Below are positions 40,292 through 49,224 of a DNA stretch of 58,187 nucleotides, piece by piece (within the stretch, counting starts at the first letter, position 1; each line of letters starts with the position of its first letter). A program made the position numbers and the translations under genes. This DNA is from Clostridia bacterium (GTDB taxonomy: Bacteria; Bacillota; Clostridia; Oscillospirales; QAKW01), in contig JAFTZM010000042.1 in NCBI GenBank assembly GCA_017464525.1, positions 1 through 58,187 of the forward strand. The letters run 5' to 3'. The notes below the pieces were generated by a model. The model was given only the letters and a program-made list of their open reading frames with translations. It was not told the DNA's origin and made no database searches.

Positions 40292-41637
40292 TGCTGAAGT
40301 TTATTAGTTATGTCAGCTTTGGGATCGCTGCCCTTTTCGGGGCGCTGTTACTTCTCATGCTGCTGCAGAATACCAAAAAGAAAAGCCTGAAGGTGCGCAA
40401 GCAGATCAAGGGCCGCCGGCGGTTTTACGGCATTGCCGCAGGAATCTTTCTTCTGGCGGGCATTGCTCTGCTGCTGGTCAGCTTGCCCACAACAGATTTA
40501 AAGGAGTTCATCAGCGAGGATTCGCCGGTGGATGCGTATCAGACTCAGCTGAAGCGGACTGATGCAGAAAAATCTGTGACCGCCCTGCCTTCTGAGCTGT
40601 TTGCACTGGGTGATGATTATTATCTGCGCACCGGCAAGGGCACTGTATATGGATATCTGCAGAAAACCGAAACAGTTACCGATGATCAGGGAAATGAAAC
40701 GGAAACGACCTCCTATAAAAAAGGCTTGATCTACCGTTCGGCGGAGCTGGTGACCGGCAATGAAAATCTGGTTGCGGTGCTGAACAAGCAGGGGGAATTG
40801 AAGGTCAGCGGTGCTTTTGAATATCTGACTTATGAAAAGGACGATACCTATTTTAAGGAAGAAGTTTTTGCCGATCACTGCACCTATGCGGATGGCAACG
40901 GCAATGCGCTCTTTTATGTGGAAGATGGGGATCTTTATTCGGTGGGCTACAATGCCTTCGGAAAACTGGGAGATGGGACTGTGCGCAACCGGCTGGCCGG
41001 CTCCATGATCCTGGAGAATGTGGCGTCGGTCTCCTCCAGCGAGACTCACACTCTGGCGGTGGATGCCTACGGCAACCTTTACGGCTTTGGGGATAACAGC
41101 TATTCCGAAATGGGCAACCGCACCACTGCCCAGAGTACCACTCCCGAAAAGCTGATGACCGGGGTGAAGCAGGCGGAGGCCGGCCGTTATTTCAGTATTG
41201 TGCTGACCAAGAACGGCGAGGTCTATGCCGCCGGACGGAACGATCTGGGGCAGCTGGGAACCGGGGACGACCGGGATTATGCCACCTATATGAAGATTCT
41301 GGACGGTGTGACCAAGATCGCCGTGAATAAAAACTCTTGTGCTGCGTTGACCGCCAGCGGCACCCTTTATGTTTGGGGCGATAACAGCAGCCATCAGCTG
41401 GGCGCCGGGGAGGGCTCTATCAACAAGCCGACCCAACTGGCCGCCGATGTTTATGATGTGGCCATGGGGGAGAGCTCCATGGGGATCATCAAGCTGAACC
41501 GGGATGTATTTGTGACCGGGTCTGCCCGCCCCGCCGCCAATAATGAATATCTGCAGCCGGTATGGCAATTCAATGCAACCGTCCCCGACGATGCTCTTTA
41601 CCGGGAAACAGTGGTAATGCCTGCAAGACCGGAATAA
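40291..41637 (+). CDS. membrane-anchored RCC1-repeat protein (2)
   Basis: A 448-residue protein with two N-terminal transmembrane helices (about 5-25 and 46-64) around a very basic loop (KKKSLKVRKQIKGRRR). The external domain of RCC1 repeats is clear at DLYSVGYNAFGKLGDG, NLYGFGDNSYSEMGN, EVYAAGRNDLGQLGTG and TLYVWGDNSSHQLGAG. Its ATG uses the A of the preceding TGA (TGATG). It is the last gene of the operon; no clear hairpin terminator follows before rpmE. The two RCC1 proteins are diverged paralogues and could form a heterodimer across the envelope. Confidence 0.85.
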   Translation: MLKFISYVSFGIAALFGALLLLMLLQNTKKKSLKVRKQIKGRRRFYGIAAGIFLLAGIALLLVSLPTTDLKEFISEDSPVDAYQTQLKRTDAEKSVTALPSELFALGDDYYLRTGKGTVYGYLQKTETVTDDQGNETETTSYKKGLIYRSAELVTGNENLVAVLNKQGELKVSGAFEYLTYEKDDTYFKEEVFADHCTYADGNGNALFYVEDGDLYSVGYNAFGKLGDGTVRNRLAGSMILENVASVSSSETHTLAVDAYGNLYGFGDNSYSEMGNRTTAQSTTPEKLMTGVKQAEAGRYFSIVLTKNGEVYAAGRNDLGQLGTGDDRDYATYMKILDGVTKIAVNKNSCAALTASGTLYVWGDNSSHQLGAGEGSINKPTQLAADVYDVAMGESSMGIIKLNRDVFVTGSARPAANNEYLQPVWQFNATVPDDALYRETVVMPARPE

Positions 41638-41724
41638 AAATTTAAAAAAACACTTGATTTTACTGTTGAAGTATGTTAATATATCTAAAGTCAAGAAGTA
41701 TGAAGCGAAAACGAGGTGATATAC

Positions 41725-41928
41725 ATGCGTGAAGGAATCCATCCCAATTATGAGGTTGCAACTGTAAAGTGCGCCTGCGGGAACACTTTTGAGACCCGCT
41801 CCACCAAGAGCGAGATCCGTGTTGAAATTTGCTCTAAGTGCCATCCTTTCTTTACCGGCAAGCAGAAGCTGGTTGATACCGGTGGTCGTGTAGACAGATT
41901 CAAGAAGAGATACAATCTGGATAAGTAA
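41725..41928 (+). CDS. rpmE: 50S ribosomal protein L31
   Basis: A 67-residue L31 of the zinc-binding (C+) type: CAC near position 14-16 and [10 protein letters not shown] supply the four cysteines. [16 protein letters not shown] and [14 protein letters not shown] are standard ends. Start at 41725 with GAGGTG eight bases before it. An AT-rich region upstream includes a TTGATT-type box and the TTAATATA segment, a plausible promoter. A clear terminator follows. Confidence 0.97.
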   Translation: MREGIHPNYEVATVKCACGNTFETRSTKSEIRVEICSKCHPFFTGKQKLVDTGGRVDRFKKRYNLDK

Positions 41929-41932
41929 TAGA

Positions 41933-41960
41933 AAAGAGGAACCGCCGGTTCCTCTTTTTT
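41933..41960 (+). terminator. terminator after rpmE
   Basis: AAAGAGGAACC and GGTTCCTCTTT pair around GCC, then three more T; six bases after the stop. Confidence 0.88.
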
Positions 41961-41976
41961 AATAGTAGGTGATTTG

Positions 41977-42615
41977 ATGATTTCAACCATCCTTTGGGAT
42001 TTTAACGGAACGGTAATGGATGATATGGGCGCTTCGGTGGAGGCAGTCAATGCCATGTGCAGCCGCCGGGGTTTGCCCCGCATTACCGAGGAATGGTATA
42101 CCCTTCATCTGGTGATGCCGCTGGAGCGTTTTTACAGCAGCATCGGCTTTGATATGGAAAAAGAGGTGCTGGCCGATGTTTCGGAGGAGTTCCAGCAGGA
42201 ATGTGCCAAGCATTCCCGCCCGGTCTTTCCGGAGGTGCTGGAGGCGCTGGAGCAGTTTCGGCAGAAGGGTGTGCGGCAGCTGCTCTTTTCCTCCCTGCAC
42301 CAGGATCATCTGATCCGGCAGGCAGAGGAACGGGGGATCACCCACTATTTTGAAGAGATCGTAGGCCGGAAGGATCGTTCTTTGGGCGGGAAGGAGCAGG
42401 CGGCAGCCGCCTACCTGAAAGAGCACGGCATTGATCCGAAAACGGTGCTGGTGGTGGGGGATCTGACCACCGATTATGATATGGCATCCTTTGTGGGCTG
42501 CCCCTGTGCACTGATCGAAAAAGGGCATCAGCATCGGGAAATTTTAAGCAAGACCGGCGCTTATGTGCTGCGGGATGCTTCGGAGATCGAGGAAATATTG
42601 GAGGAATTGCAATGA
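41977..42615 (+). CDS. HAD-superfamily phosphatase (PGP-like)
   Basis: A 212-residue HAD hydrolase. Motif I is WDFNGTVMDD, where the second catalytic acid is replaced by Asn (DFN instead of DXD). Motif II is LFSSLH, the conserved lysine lies in GGKEQAAAAY, and motif IV is VLVVGDLTTDYDMA. The Asn replacement is unusual and could lower phosphatase activity. It overlaps the next gene by four bases (ATGA). Substrate unknown. Confidence 0.85.
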   Translation: MISTILWDFNGTVMDDMGASVEAVNAMCSRRGLPRITEEWYTLHLVMPLERFYSSIGFDMEKEVLADVSEEFQQECAKHSRPVFPEVLEALEQFRQKGVRQLLFSSLHQDHLIRQAEERGITHYFEEIVGRKDRSLGGKEQAAAAYLKEHGIDPKTVLVVGDLTTDYDMASFVGCPCALIEKGHQHREILSKTGAYVLRDASEIEEILEELQ

Positions 42616-43244
42616 TCAAAAAGGTATTGGAAAATTTAAAGAAAAACAATATGGAGGCCTATCTGGTGGAAACCAGGGAAGAGGTAGTTCCCTTGGTGGA
42701 AAAGCTGTTACCTGCGGGGGCGGTAGTCAGCGCCGGCGGTTCGGTGACCCTGGCCGAAACTGGCGTGATGGAGCTGCTGAAAAGCGGCAGATATGAATTC
42801 TTGGACCGGGCCCGCCCCGGCATCACCCCCGAGGAGGTGCAGCAGGTGTATCGGGATACCTTCTCCGCAGATGGCTTTTTTTGCTCCGCCAATGCTATTA
42901 CTCAGCAGGGAGAACTGGTGAATGTGGATGGCAACTCCAACCGCATTTCGGCCCTGCTTTTTGGGCCTGAGACGGTGATCGTGGTGGCAGGGGTCAATAA
43001 GATCGTTACCGATGCAGAGGCCGGCTTTGAGCGGATCAAAAGGGTGGCTGCACCGAAGAATGCCGTGAGGCTGGGATGCAAGACCTACTGCCGTGACGCC
43101 GGTGTGTGTGTTGCGGCAGAGGGCGGGCTGGCCACCGGCTGCGGTTCAAAGGAACGCATCTGCCGGAATTATCTGGTCTCCGGACCTCAACGGATCCCCG
43201 GCAGAATTAAAGTGATTTTGGTGAATGAAGAATTAGGATATTAA
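42612..43244 (+). CDS. LUD-domain protein (lactate utilisation LutC/YkgG-like)
   Basis: A 210-residue LUD-domain protein. The visible core is VSAGGSVTLAETGVMELLKSG, DGFFCSANAITQQGELVNVDG, RISALLFGPETVIVVAGVNKI and NAVRLGCKTYCRDAGVCV. The Cys-rich end (CGSKERICRNYLV) is typical of stand-alone clostridial members. LutC-type proteins act with LutA and LutB in lactate oxidation, but those partners are not present here. It is paired with the HAD gene. The role is therefore unclear. Confidence 0.88.
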   Translation: MIKKVLENLKKNNMEAYLVETREEVVPLVEKLLPAGAVVSAGGSVTLAETGVMELLKSGRYEFLDRARPGITPEEVQQVYRDTFSADGFFCSANAITQQGELVNVDGNSNRISALLFGPETVIVVAGVNKIVTDAEAGFERIKRVAAPKNAVRLGCKTYCRDAGVCVAAEGGLATGCGSKERICRNYLVSGPQRIPGRIKVILVNEELGY

Positions 43245-43283
43245 AAAACTTGCGGGATGCATTGGCATCCCGCAAGTTTTTTT
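43243..43283. terminator. bidirectional terminator between LUD gene and anti-sigma gene
   Basis: A 13-bp perfect stem (ACTTGCGGGATGC and complement) around a 4-base loop, with A run and T run on the two sides. It overlaps the stop codons of both convergent genes. Confidence 0.88.
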
Positions 43284-44478
43284 AATCATTGTATTCTTTT
43301 TCACTTTTCAAGATCTCGCCGGTGGAGGCGTCGATCTCATAGCTGTATTCCAGCTTGCCGGAGCGGAATTCGATCTCATAGTGAGGGTGGCTATCGTCGG
43401 CATCCAGCTCGATCTCAAAATCCCGGATATCGGTGGTGCCTGCATGGGTAAGTGCGGCAGATTTGGCTGCTTCCTTGGTGATATATTCGGCGCTCCCGGA
43501 GGGTGTGCTCTCCGCCTCGTCGGCTTCCTTACTGTGGGTTACGATCTCACCGGTGGTGGCGTTGATGTCGTATTCATATTCGATGCCGCCGGCATTGAAG
43601 TCAACCTCATAGCACATGGCACCCTTTTCGTAGTCCAGGTCGATCTCCAGGTCATAGATCTCAGAGAGACCGGCGTGGTTCAGGGCGATCTCCTTGGCTT
43701 TATCGCTGCCGATATAGCCTTTCTGGCTGGCAGAGCCGGTGGAGGTAACGGTTTGGGGCTGAAGGCCGGAAATCAGCAAATTCAGCTCATTGATAGAGAG
43801 GGGGGCCAGTTCCTCAAAGGTGCGCTGGGGATTCAGCTCGATGATCCGGTTGATCAGTTGGGCCTTGCCGGTACTGATGTTGCTGATCTCGGCTTGCTGG
43901 GCCACCGCATCATCGGCCTGGACAGTCTGGCTGAGGACTGCCCCGTCAAAGGTATCGGTATGCAGCAGATTTTCCACCTCTGCGGCCAGCTTTTTCTGCA
44001 GGCGGGCAGCCTCGGCGGCATCCTTATGATCAACACTGATCAGGATGGAATTGGCCAGCTCGGTGATATAGCCCTTTTGCAGCATGGAGCCGATGAGGGC
44101 GTTCACAGTAACATCCAGATCGCTGCCCTTGAAATCCATGGTTCCGATGATGATTTTGGCATCCTCATTGCGGGGATCCACAGCCAATACCTGCTCGTTT
44201 TTATTGACCTTGATCTCCACGCTGGGGTTCACATCCAGCGAAACGGTGGAGGAAACGGCATTTTGCAGCCGGTACTGCCATACGCCCACAATGCCGGTGA
44301 GCACCAGTAGGAAAGCGGCAGCGATGGGAATAACACGACGTAATACGAGATTTTTCTTTTTCATTTTAAGAACTCCTTTCTGTTCTGTGCAGGAAGAGAG
44401 AATATCTTCGGGGAGCTTTTCCGGCGGCAAGGCCGAAAAGGCATGATCAATTTTTTGATTTATCTCATGTTCGTTCAT
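43282..44478 (-). CDS. RsgI-like transmembrane anti-sigma factor with two PepSY-type repeats
   Basis: A 398-residue single-pass protein. The cytosolic N-terminus (1-47) should hold the sigma factor. One transmembrane helix lies at about 48-66. The external part opens with VSLDVNPSVEIKVNKNEQVLAV, the mark of RsgI-type proteins, and has a helical domain (about 120-250). It ends with two PepSY-like units, GYIGSDKAKEIALNHAGL and EYITKEAAKSAALTHAGT, each followed by a YEIEF-type strand and an IDASTGEI-type ending. It overlaps the sigma gene by four bases. Signal unknown; PepSY units often bind peptides or protease targets. Confidence 0.88.
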   Translation of the reverse strand: MNEHEINQKIDHAFSALPPEKLPEDILSSCTEQKGVLKMKKKNLVLRRVIPIAAAFLLVLTGIVGVWQYRLQNAVSSTVSLDVNPSVEIKVNKNEQVLAVDPRNEDAKIIIGTMDFKGSDLDVTVNALIGSMLQKGYITELANSILISVDHKDAAEAARLQKKLAAEVENLLHTDTFDGAVLSQTVQADDAVAQQAEISNISTGKAQLINRIIELNPQRTFEELAPLSINELNLLISGLQPQTVTSTGSASQKGYIGSDKAKEIALNHAGLSEIYDLEIDLDYEKGAMCYEVDFNAGGIEYEYDINATTGEIVTHSKEADEAESTPSGSAEYITKEAAKSAALTHAGTTDIRDFEIELDADDSHPHYEIEFRSGKLEYSYEIDASTGEILKSEKEYND

Positions 44479-45047
44479 TCATCTCTCTCCTTTTCTAAAA
44501 TTTCTTTCATTTTTTTCAGGGCGCGGCTGTACTTGGAAAGAACCGTAGATAAGGGCAGTTCCAAAAGCTTGGCGATCTCCCTGTGCTTAAAGCCGGATAC
44601 CGCATGGAGCACCACGATCTGCCGTTCCTCATCGGAAAGCTGCTTCATGCAGCCGGCCAGAACGATTTTATCCTCGGCGGTGATCCCCTCCCGGGTATCG
44701 GGCAGAAGTACCCAATCCTCCGGAGGGAGCGTATCGGCCTTTTGATACTCCCGCAGCTTTTGCAGGCAAAGATTGCGGGTGAGGGTGAGGATCCAGGCCA
44801 TGGGCTTGCCGTGGCTTTTATAGCCGGCGGCGCCCTTTACGATGCTGAGAAAGCAATCGTGAAGCACATCTTCTGCATCATGGCTGTTCTTCAGTACAGA
44901 AAGAGCATAACCGTATACCGAACCTTTGGTTTCGCTGTAAAGCTTTTCCAGAGCGGCCCGGTTTCCCCGGGAGATCTGTCTGAGTAGCGCATCCAGCGCT
45001 GCCGGTTCGGCGGTGGTGCTTACTGACGTCAGGTAAAGCATCAACAC
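44475..45047 (-). CDS. ECF-type sigma-70 factor
   Basis: A 190-residue alternative sigma factor. Region 2 is AALEKLYSETKGSVYGYALS, SHDAEDVLHDCFLSI and AWILTLTRNLCLQKLRE. Region 4 is LSDEERQIVVLHAVSGFKHREIAK and LPLSTVLSKYSRALKKMKE. Start GTG at 45047 with GAAAGGGG ten bases before it; an ATG two codons on is possible. It is followed directly by its anti-sigma partner. Target promoters were not identified in the window. It is likely autoregulated, as in comparable systems. Confidence 0.93.
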   Translation of the reverse strand: MLMLYLTSVSTTAEPAALDALLRQISRGNRAALEKLYSETKGSVYGYALSVLKNSHDAEDVLHDCFLSIVKGAAGYKSHGKPMAWILTLTRNLCLQKLREYQKADTLPPEDWVLLPDTREGITAEDKIVLAGCMKQLSDEERQIVVLHAVSGFKHREIAKLLELPLSTVLSKYSRALKKMKEILEKERDE

Positions 45048-45141
45048 GGTTTCTCAACCCCTTTCGTTTTAATAATGCATGAAATTGCTGTTTTATTGCA
45101 CGGAAACAGAAAATTTCTTAAAAAATTTTTTTACATATAAT

Positions 45142-45166
45142 AAAAGAGCACCAAAGTGCTCTTTTT
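45142..45166 (-). terminator. terminator of the pot operon
   Basis: AAAAGAGCAC and GTGCTCTTTT pair around CAAA, next to the potD stop on the minus strand. Confidence 0.85.
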
Positions 45167-46214
45167 ATGAATTTTTCAGGTCGTTCCAAAGGGAGTTATA
45201 AAGCTCCAGGGTCTCTTGGGGGAGGTTGGTATAAACCTCCGTTTTGGAGATGGAGGAATCGTCCGGGTAGGCGATGGGATCGTTACGGATCTCATCGGGC
45301 AGAGCGTCGTAGACCTGCTGCTGGGGGGTGGAATAGGCGGTAAACTCCCGGTTGCGCTCGGCAATATCCTGCCGGCAAAGGAAGTTGATGTATTTTTCCG
45401 CCGCCTCCTTATTGGGGGCATCCTTCATAATACAAATGCAATCCACAAACCGGTTGGTACCCTCTGCGGGAACCGTATAGGCCAGATCGGGATTTTCGCT
45501 GATCATGGAGATGGCATCGCCGCTGTATACCGGGCAGAGGGCGGCGGAGCCGCTTTCCATCTTGCTGAAGATATCGTCCGAAACATAGGCCTGCAGCAGA
45601 GATTTCTGCTTGATCAGATCGGCGGTAGCCACCCGCAGCTCTGCCTCGCTAGTGGTGTTGAGGGAGCAATTGTTTTTCAGCAGGGCGATGCCGATGGTAT
45701 CCCGGGAGTTATTATACATCAGGATCTGATCCTTGTACTCCTCGCTCCAGAGAGCATTCCAACTGGTGGGGGTCTCGGTGACGATGGAGGTGTTATACAG
45801 CAGTCCTACCGTGCCCCAAGTGTAGGGAACGGAGTAGAGGTTGCCGGGATCGTAATCCATATGCTTGAATTTTTCCATAATATACTGGAAATTCGGTACA
45901 TTATCAAAATTGATAGGCTCCAGCATCTCTTCGGCAATCATCCGCCCTACCATATAATCGGAGGGAAACACCACGTCGTAGGTGCCGGGAGCGTTTTTAA
46001 CAACGGCATACATGGATTCGTTGTTATCGTAGATCTTATACACGACCTTAATGCCGGTCTCCTGCTCGAAGAGCTCGTTGACCTCTTCGTCGATATACTC
46101 GCCCCAGTTATAAACGTAAACCACTTCGTTGGGCTGGTATTTCTTGCAGCCGCCCATACACATAAGCAGCAGGGCAAGGATGGCAAGGATCGCTGTTATT
46201 CGTTTGGAATTCAT
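45165..46214 (-). CDS. potD: spermidine/putrescine-binding lipoprotein PotD
   Basis: A 349-residue extracytoplasmic polyamine receptor. The lipobox is MGGC with Cys23. VVYVYNWGEYIDEEVNELFEQ is the PotD signature, followed by YDVVFPSDYMVGRMI and YSVPYTWGTVGLLYN, the ligand-cleft segments with aromatic and acidic residues. Start at 46214 with AGAGAGGA nine bases upstream; upstream in-frame codons lack a site. It is the last gene of potABCD, so the receptor is encoded behind its permeases. Confidence 0.95.
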   Translation of the reverse strand: MNSKRITAILAILALLLMCMGGCKKYQPNEVVYVYNWGEYIDEEVNELFEQETGIKVVYKIYDNNESMYAVVKNAPGTYDVVFPSDYMVGRMIAEEMLEPINFDNVPNFQYIMEKFKHMDYDPGNLYSVPYTWGTVGLLYNTSIVTETPTSWNALWSEEYKDQILMYNNSRDTIGIALLKNNCSLNTTSEAELRVATADLIKQKSLLQAYVSDDIFSKMESGSAALCPVYSGDAISMISENPDLAYTVPAEGTNRFVDCICIMKDAPNKEAAEKYINFLCRQDIAERNREFTAYSTPQQQVYDALPDEIRNDPIAYPDDSSISKTEVYTNLPQETLELYNSLWNDLKNS

Positions 46215-46219
46215 CAGAT

Positions 46220-47002
46220 TCATTCCTCTCTTTTTTTGGCGTTTTGCTTGGCCGGGAGATTGGCGATAATCAGAATGATCAAAACCACAATGACCATCAC
46301 CCCGCAAAGGGCATTCATGGAAAGATTGATGCGGGTCTTGGTGGTGGTGTAAATGACGGTGGCCAGGGTCTCAACCTCGACTCCCTTTAAGAAGAAGGTG
46401 ACCACAAAATCGTCCACCGAAAGGGTCAGTGCCATCATAAAGCCGGAGATGATACCCGGCATGATCTGGGGCAGGATGGCCTTGCGGAAGGCGACGGTGG
46501 GGGAAGCTCCCAGATCCATGGCGGCTTCATAAACAGAAACATCCATCTGCCGCAGCTTGGGGCTGATGGCTAGGATCACATAGGGAATGTTGAAGGTGAT
46601 ATGGGCCAGCAGCACGGTACCGTAGCCTAAGGAAATGCCCAGAACCGAGAAAAAGAGCATCATGGATACACCGGTAATGATATCCGGATTAAGCACCGGC
46701 ATATAGGTTATATTCATAATGGCGTTGCGGGGGAGCTTACGCAGCCGCTGGATCCCGATCGCTGCCATGGTGCCCAGAATGGTGGCTACCACAGAGGAAA
46801 TGGCGGCGATGATCAGGGTATTCAGCAGGGCTTGCATAATTTGCTCATCCTGAAACAGATTTACATAGTTTTTGAAGGAAAAACCGCTGAAAATGACCTT
46901 GGATTTTCCGCTGTTGAAGGAAAAGAAGATCAAATAGGCAATGGGCAGATAAAGAAAGCCGAATACCAGACCCATATAGCTTTTTTGGATAAATCTTCTC
47001 AT
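46220..47002 (-). CDS. potC: polyamine ABC transporter permease PotC
   Basis: A 260-residue inner-membrane permease with six helices. The EAA loop for contact with PotA is DVSVYEAAMDLGASPTVAF, and LTLSVDDFVVTFFLKG is the C-terminal PotC pattern. It overlaps potB by four bases and its stop lies six bases before potD. Confidence 0.94.
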   Translation of the reverse strand: MRRFIQKSYMGLVFGFLYLPIAYLIFFSFNSGKSKVIFSGFSFKNYVNLFQDEQIMQALLNTLIIAAISSVVATILGTMAAIGIQRLRKLPRNAIMNITYMPVLNPDIITGVSMMLFFSVLGISLGYGTVLLAHITFNIPYVILAISPKLRQMDVSVYEAAMDLGASPTVAFRKAILPQIMPGIISGFMMALTLSVDDFVVTFFLKGVEVETLATVIYTTTKTRINLSMNALCGVMVIVVLIILIIANLPAKQNAKKREE

Positions 47003-47793
47003 AGCAGCCCCTCCTTTGTTTCATCATCCAGAAAGCTGAAGATGATCAGGATAAAGAGGATCAGCACCAGCATCACCAGGCTGATGGCGGCCCCCACATT
47101 GGGGTTGTAGACCTGCAGGAACTGCTCCTGGATCACGTTGCCGATCAGATTGAACTTGGCGCCGCCCAGCTTTTCCGATACCACAAAGGTGGAAATGGTG
47201 GGCACAAATACCATGATGATCCCGCTGCCCACACCGGGCATGGTGAGGGGCAGGATGACCTTACGGAACACATTGAACCGGTTAGCACCCAGATCCTCTG
47301 CAGCTTCAATAACCCGCTTGTCCAGCTTTTCCAGCGAGGTATAGATGGGCAGTACCATAAAGGGAAGATAGTTATAGATCAAGCCCAGCACTACTGCAAG
47401 GGCATTGTTACGCACCTGCAGATCGATGCCGGCGGCCTTCAGCCAGTTTTGCACCAGATCCAGAAGATCCTGCATGGCTTGGGTGCGCAAAACAAAACTG
47501 ATCCACATGGGCAGCATCAGAAGGATCATCAGCACCGTTTTGGTACGCTCCGATTGCTGGGCCATGCAATAGGCCAGGAGATAGCCGATCACTAGGCAGC
47601 AGGCGGTGGCCACGGCGGCATACAGCAGCGAGCGCAGCATCACCGGCCAGTATTTGGTGATCTGCTGAATGTTTTCAAGGGTAAAGGCTCCGGAGGCATC
47701 GGTAAAAGCGCAGTAACCGATCATCAGAAGGGGAACGGCGATAAATACCACAGCCCATACATAGTACGGAACCGCAATCAGATGCTTTTTCAA
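46999..47793 (-). CDS. potB: polyamine ABC transporter permease PotB
   Basis: A 264-residue permease, six helices. [17 protein letters not shown] and the EAA loop [19 protein letters not shown] are typical of PotB, and [17 protein letters not shown] follows it. Overlaps both potA and potC by four bases (ATGA type), so the operon is translationally coupled throughout. Confidence 0.95.
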   Translation of the reverse strand: MKKHLIAVPYYVWAVVFIAVPLLMIGYCAFTDASGAFTLENIQQITKYWPVMLRSLLYAAVATACCLVIGYLLAYCMAQQSERTKTVLMILLMLPMWISFVLRTQAMQDLLDLVQNWLKAAGIDLQVRNNALAVVLGLIYNYLPFMVLPIYTSLEKLDKRVIEAAEDLGANRFNVFRKVILPLTMPGVGSGIIMVFVPTISTFVVSEKLGGAKFNLIGNVIQEQFLQVYNPNVGAAISLVMLVLILFILIIFSFLDDETKEGLL

Positions 47794-48839
47794 TTCGCGG
47801 TACCTGCCTCCTTTGCCATGATGTGGATATATTCGGGGATGATCTTCATCCCGATCTTGGTGCCGGGCTCCCGGCAGGTGATGGAATGGATCTTCCAGAG
47901 ATAGTTGGCGGAACGGACCATCATTTCATAATGGACGCCCTTGAAGGTCACCGTTTCTACCACCCCGTGAAGGGCTTCCTCCTCCGGCTCCCGGATCTTG
48001 ATATCCTCGGGGCGCACCACTACATCCACTGCAACATTTTCGCCGAAGCCGGCATCTACGCAGGGGAATTCCACCCCTTCAAATTCTACCAGATAATCCT
48101 TCAGCATGGTGCCGGGAAGAATGTTGCTTTCGCCGATAAAATCTGCTACAAAGGGATTGGTGGGCTCGTTATAGATATCCTCGGGGGTGCCGATCTGCTG
48201 GATCAGGCCGTCCTTCATCACCACAACAGTATCGCTCATGGTCAGGGCTTCCTCCTGATCGTGGGTAACATATACAAAGGTAATGCCCATCTGCCGCTGG
48301 ATCCGGAGCAACTCATTCTGCATTCCCTTGCGGAGCTTCAGATCCAGAGCGGCCAGAGGCTCATCCAGAAGCAGCACCTTGGGGTTATTGACCAGCGCAC
48401 GGGCAATGGCCACCCGCTGCTGCTGACCGCCGGAAAGCTGCGCCACATTGCGGTTTTCAAAGCCCTTTAAATTGACCAAAGCCAGCATTTCATGGACCCG
48501 CTCTTTGATTTCCTTTTCAGGGGTCTTGGAGATCCTGAGGCCAAAGGCGATGTTTTCAAAAACATTATAATGGCTGAAAAGGGCGTATCGCTGAAAAACG
48601 GTATTGACCTGCCGTTTATGGGGAGGCAGCTTGGTGATATCCTTCCCTTCAAACAGTACCTTGCCTGCTTGAGGCTGCACAAAACCGGCGATGGCCCGTA
48701 AAGAGGTGGTCTTGCCGCAGCCGGAGGGGCCCAGCAGGGTCACGAACTCTTTATCCCGGATATTCAGATTAAAATGATCCAGGATGGTTTCGCCATCAAA
48801 AGATACATGAATATTTTGCAGCTCGATAATGTTTTTCAA
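47790..48839 (-). CDS. potA: polyamine ABC transporter ATPase PotA
   Basis: A 349-residue ATPase that powers polyamine import. Walker [10 protein letters not shown], signature [15 protein letters not shown], Walker [12 protein letters not shown], and a switch His in VTHDQEEAL. The C-terminal TOBE-like regulatory part covers about 235-349. TTG start chosen at 48839, 12 bases from GGAGG; an in-frame TTG at 48851 directly abuts the ribosome-binding site and is less likely. Confidence 0.95.
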   Translation of the reverse strand: MKNIIELQNIHVSFDGETILDHFNLNIRDKEFVTLLGPSGCGKTTSLRAIAGFVQPQAGKVLFEGKDITKLPPHKRQVNTVFQRYALFSHYNVFENIAFGLRISKTPEKEIKERVHEMLALVNLKGFENRNVAQLSGGQQQRVAIARALVNNPKVLLLDEPLAALDLKLRKGMQNELLRIQRQMGITFVYVTHDQEEALTMSDTVVVMKDGLIQQIGTPEDIYNEPTNPFVADFIGESNILPGTMLKDYLVEFEGVEFPCVDAGFGENVAVDVVVRPEDIKIREPEEEALHGVVETVTFKGVHYEMMVRSANYLWKIHSITCREPGTKIGMKIIPEYIHIMAKEAGTAN

Positions 48840-48905
48840 CGCCGTTTTCAACCTCCAAACGGTGGCAGACGAAAGCCCCCACCATACATTTTGATTTTAA
48901 TAATA

Positions 48906-48934
48906 AATATAATCACTTTATCCCTGTTTGTCAA
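48906..48934 (-). promoter_or_regulatory. predicted promoter of potABCD
   Basis: Minus-strand TTGACA (48929-48934), a 17-base spacer and TATATT (48906-48911), about 65 bases upstream of potA. Confidence 0.7.
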
Positions 48935-49139
48935 TAAAATTTCGCAAAAAAAGCCAAGTTTTTTGCGGGAAAATATTTGAATTTTCGGTATCCTTTTGTT
49001 TTCTCTTGTTTTCTTTAAAATGCTTCGGATTTCTCACTTTTTTTCGTTTTGTTGAGTTTATACAAATTTCAGGCACCGGAATGGTGCAATTTAACGAGAA
49101 CTTTTTGGGAAATTTCCTTGAAAAAATAGGTTTTATCTA
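48935..49139. other. AT-rich divergent intergenic region between pot and liv operons
   Basis: No gene is visible. It holds a stem of A and T runs ending in GC (48943-48967, CGCAAAAAA with TTTTTTGCG) just upstream of the pot promoter, and a small GCACC/GGTGC hairpin (49073-49087). Either could be a regulator-binding palindrome. Nothing else stands out. Confidence 0.4.
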
Positions 49140-49169
49140 TTGACAACCTATATTTTATAGTGCTAAAAT
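49140..49169 (+). promoter_or_regulatory. predicted promoter of the liv operon
   Basis: TTGACA (49140-49145), an 18-base spacer and TAAAAT (49164-49169), 56 bases upstream of livK. Confidence 0.6.
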
Positions 49170-49224
49170 AATTTCATAAAAATCCGGCTGTAAGGTTGGA
49201 TAAAAAATAAGAAGGAGAATGAAC

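Noticed and set aside
48935..49139. Small open frame in the AT-rich pot-liv intergenic region
   Set aside because: The Phe/Leu-rich peptide comes from T runs, no ribosome-binding site precedes it, and the region holds divergent promoters.
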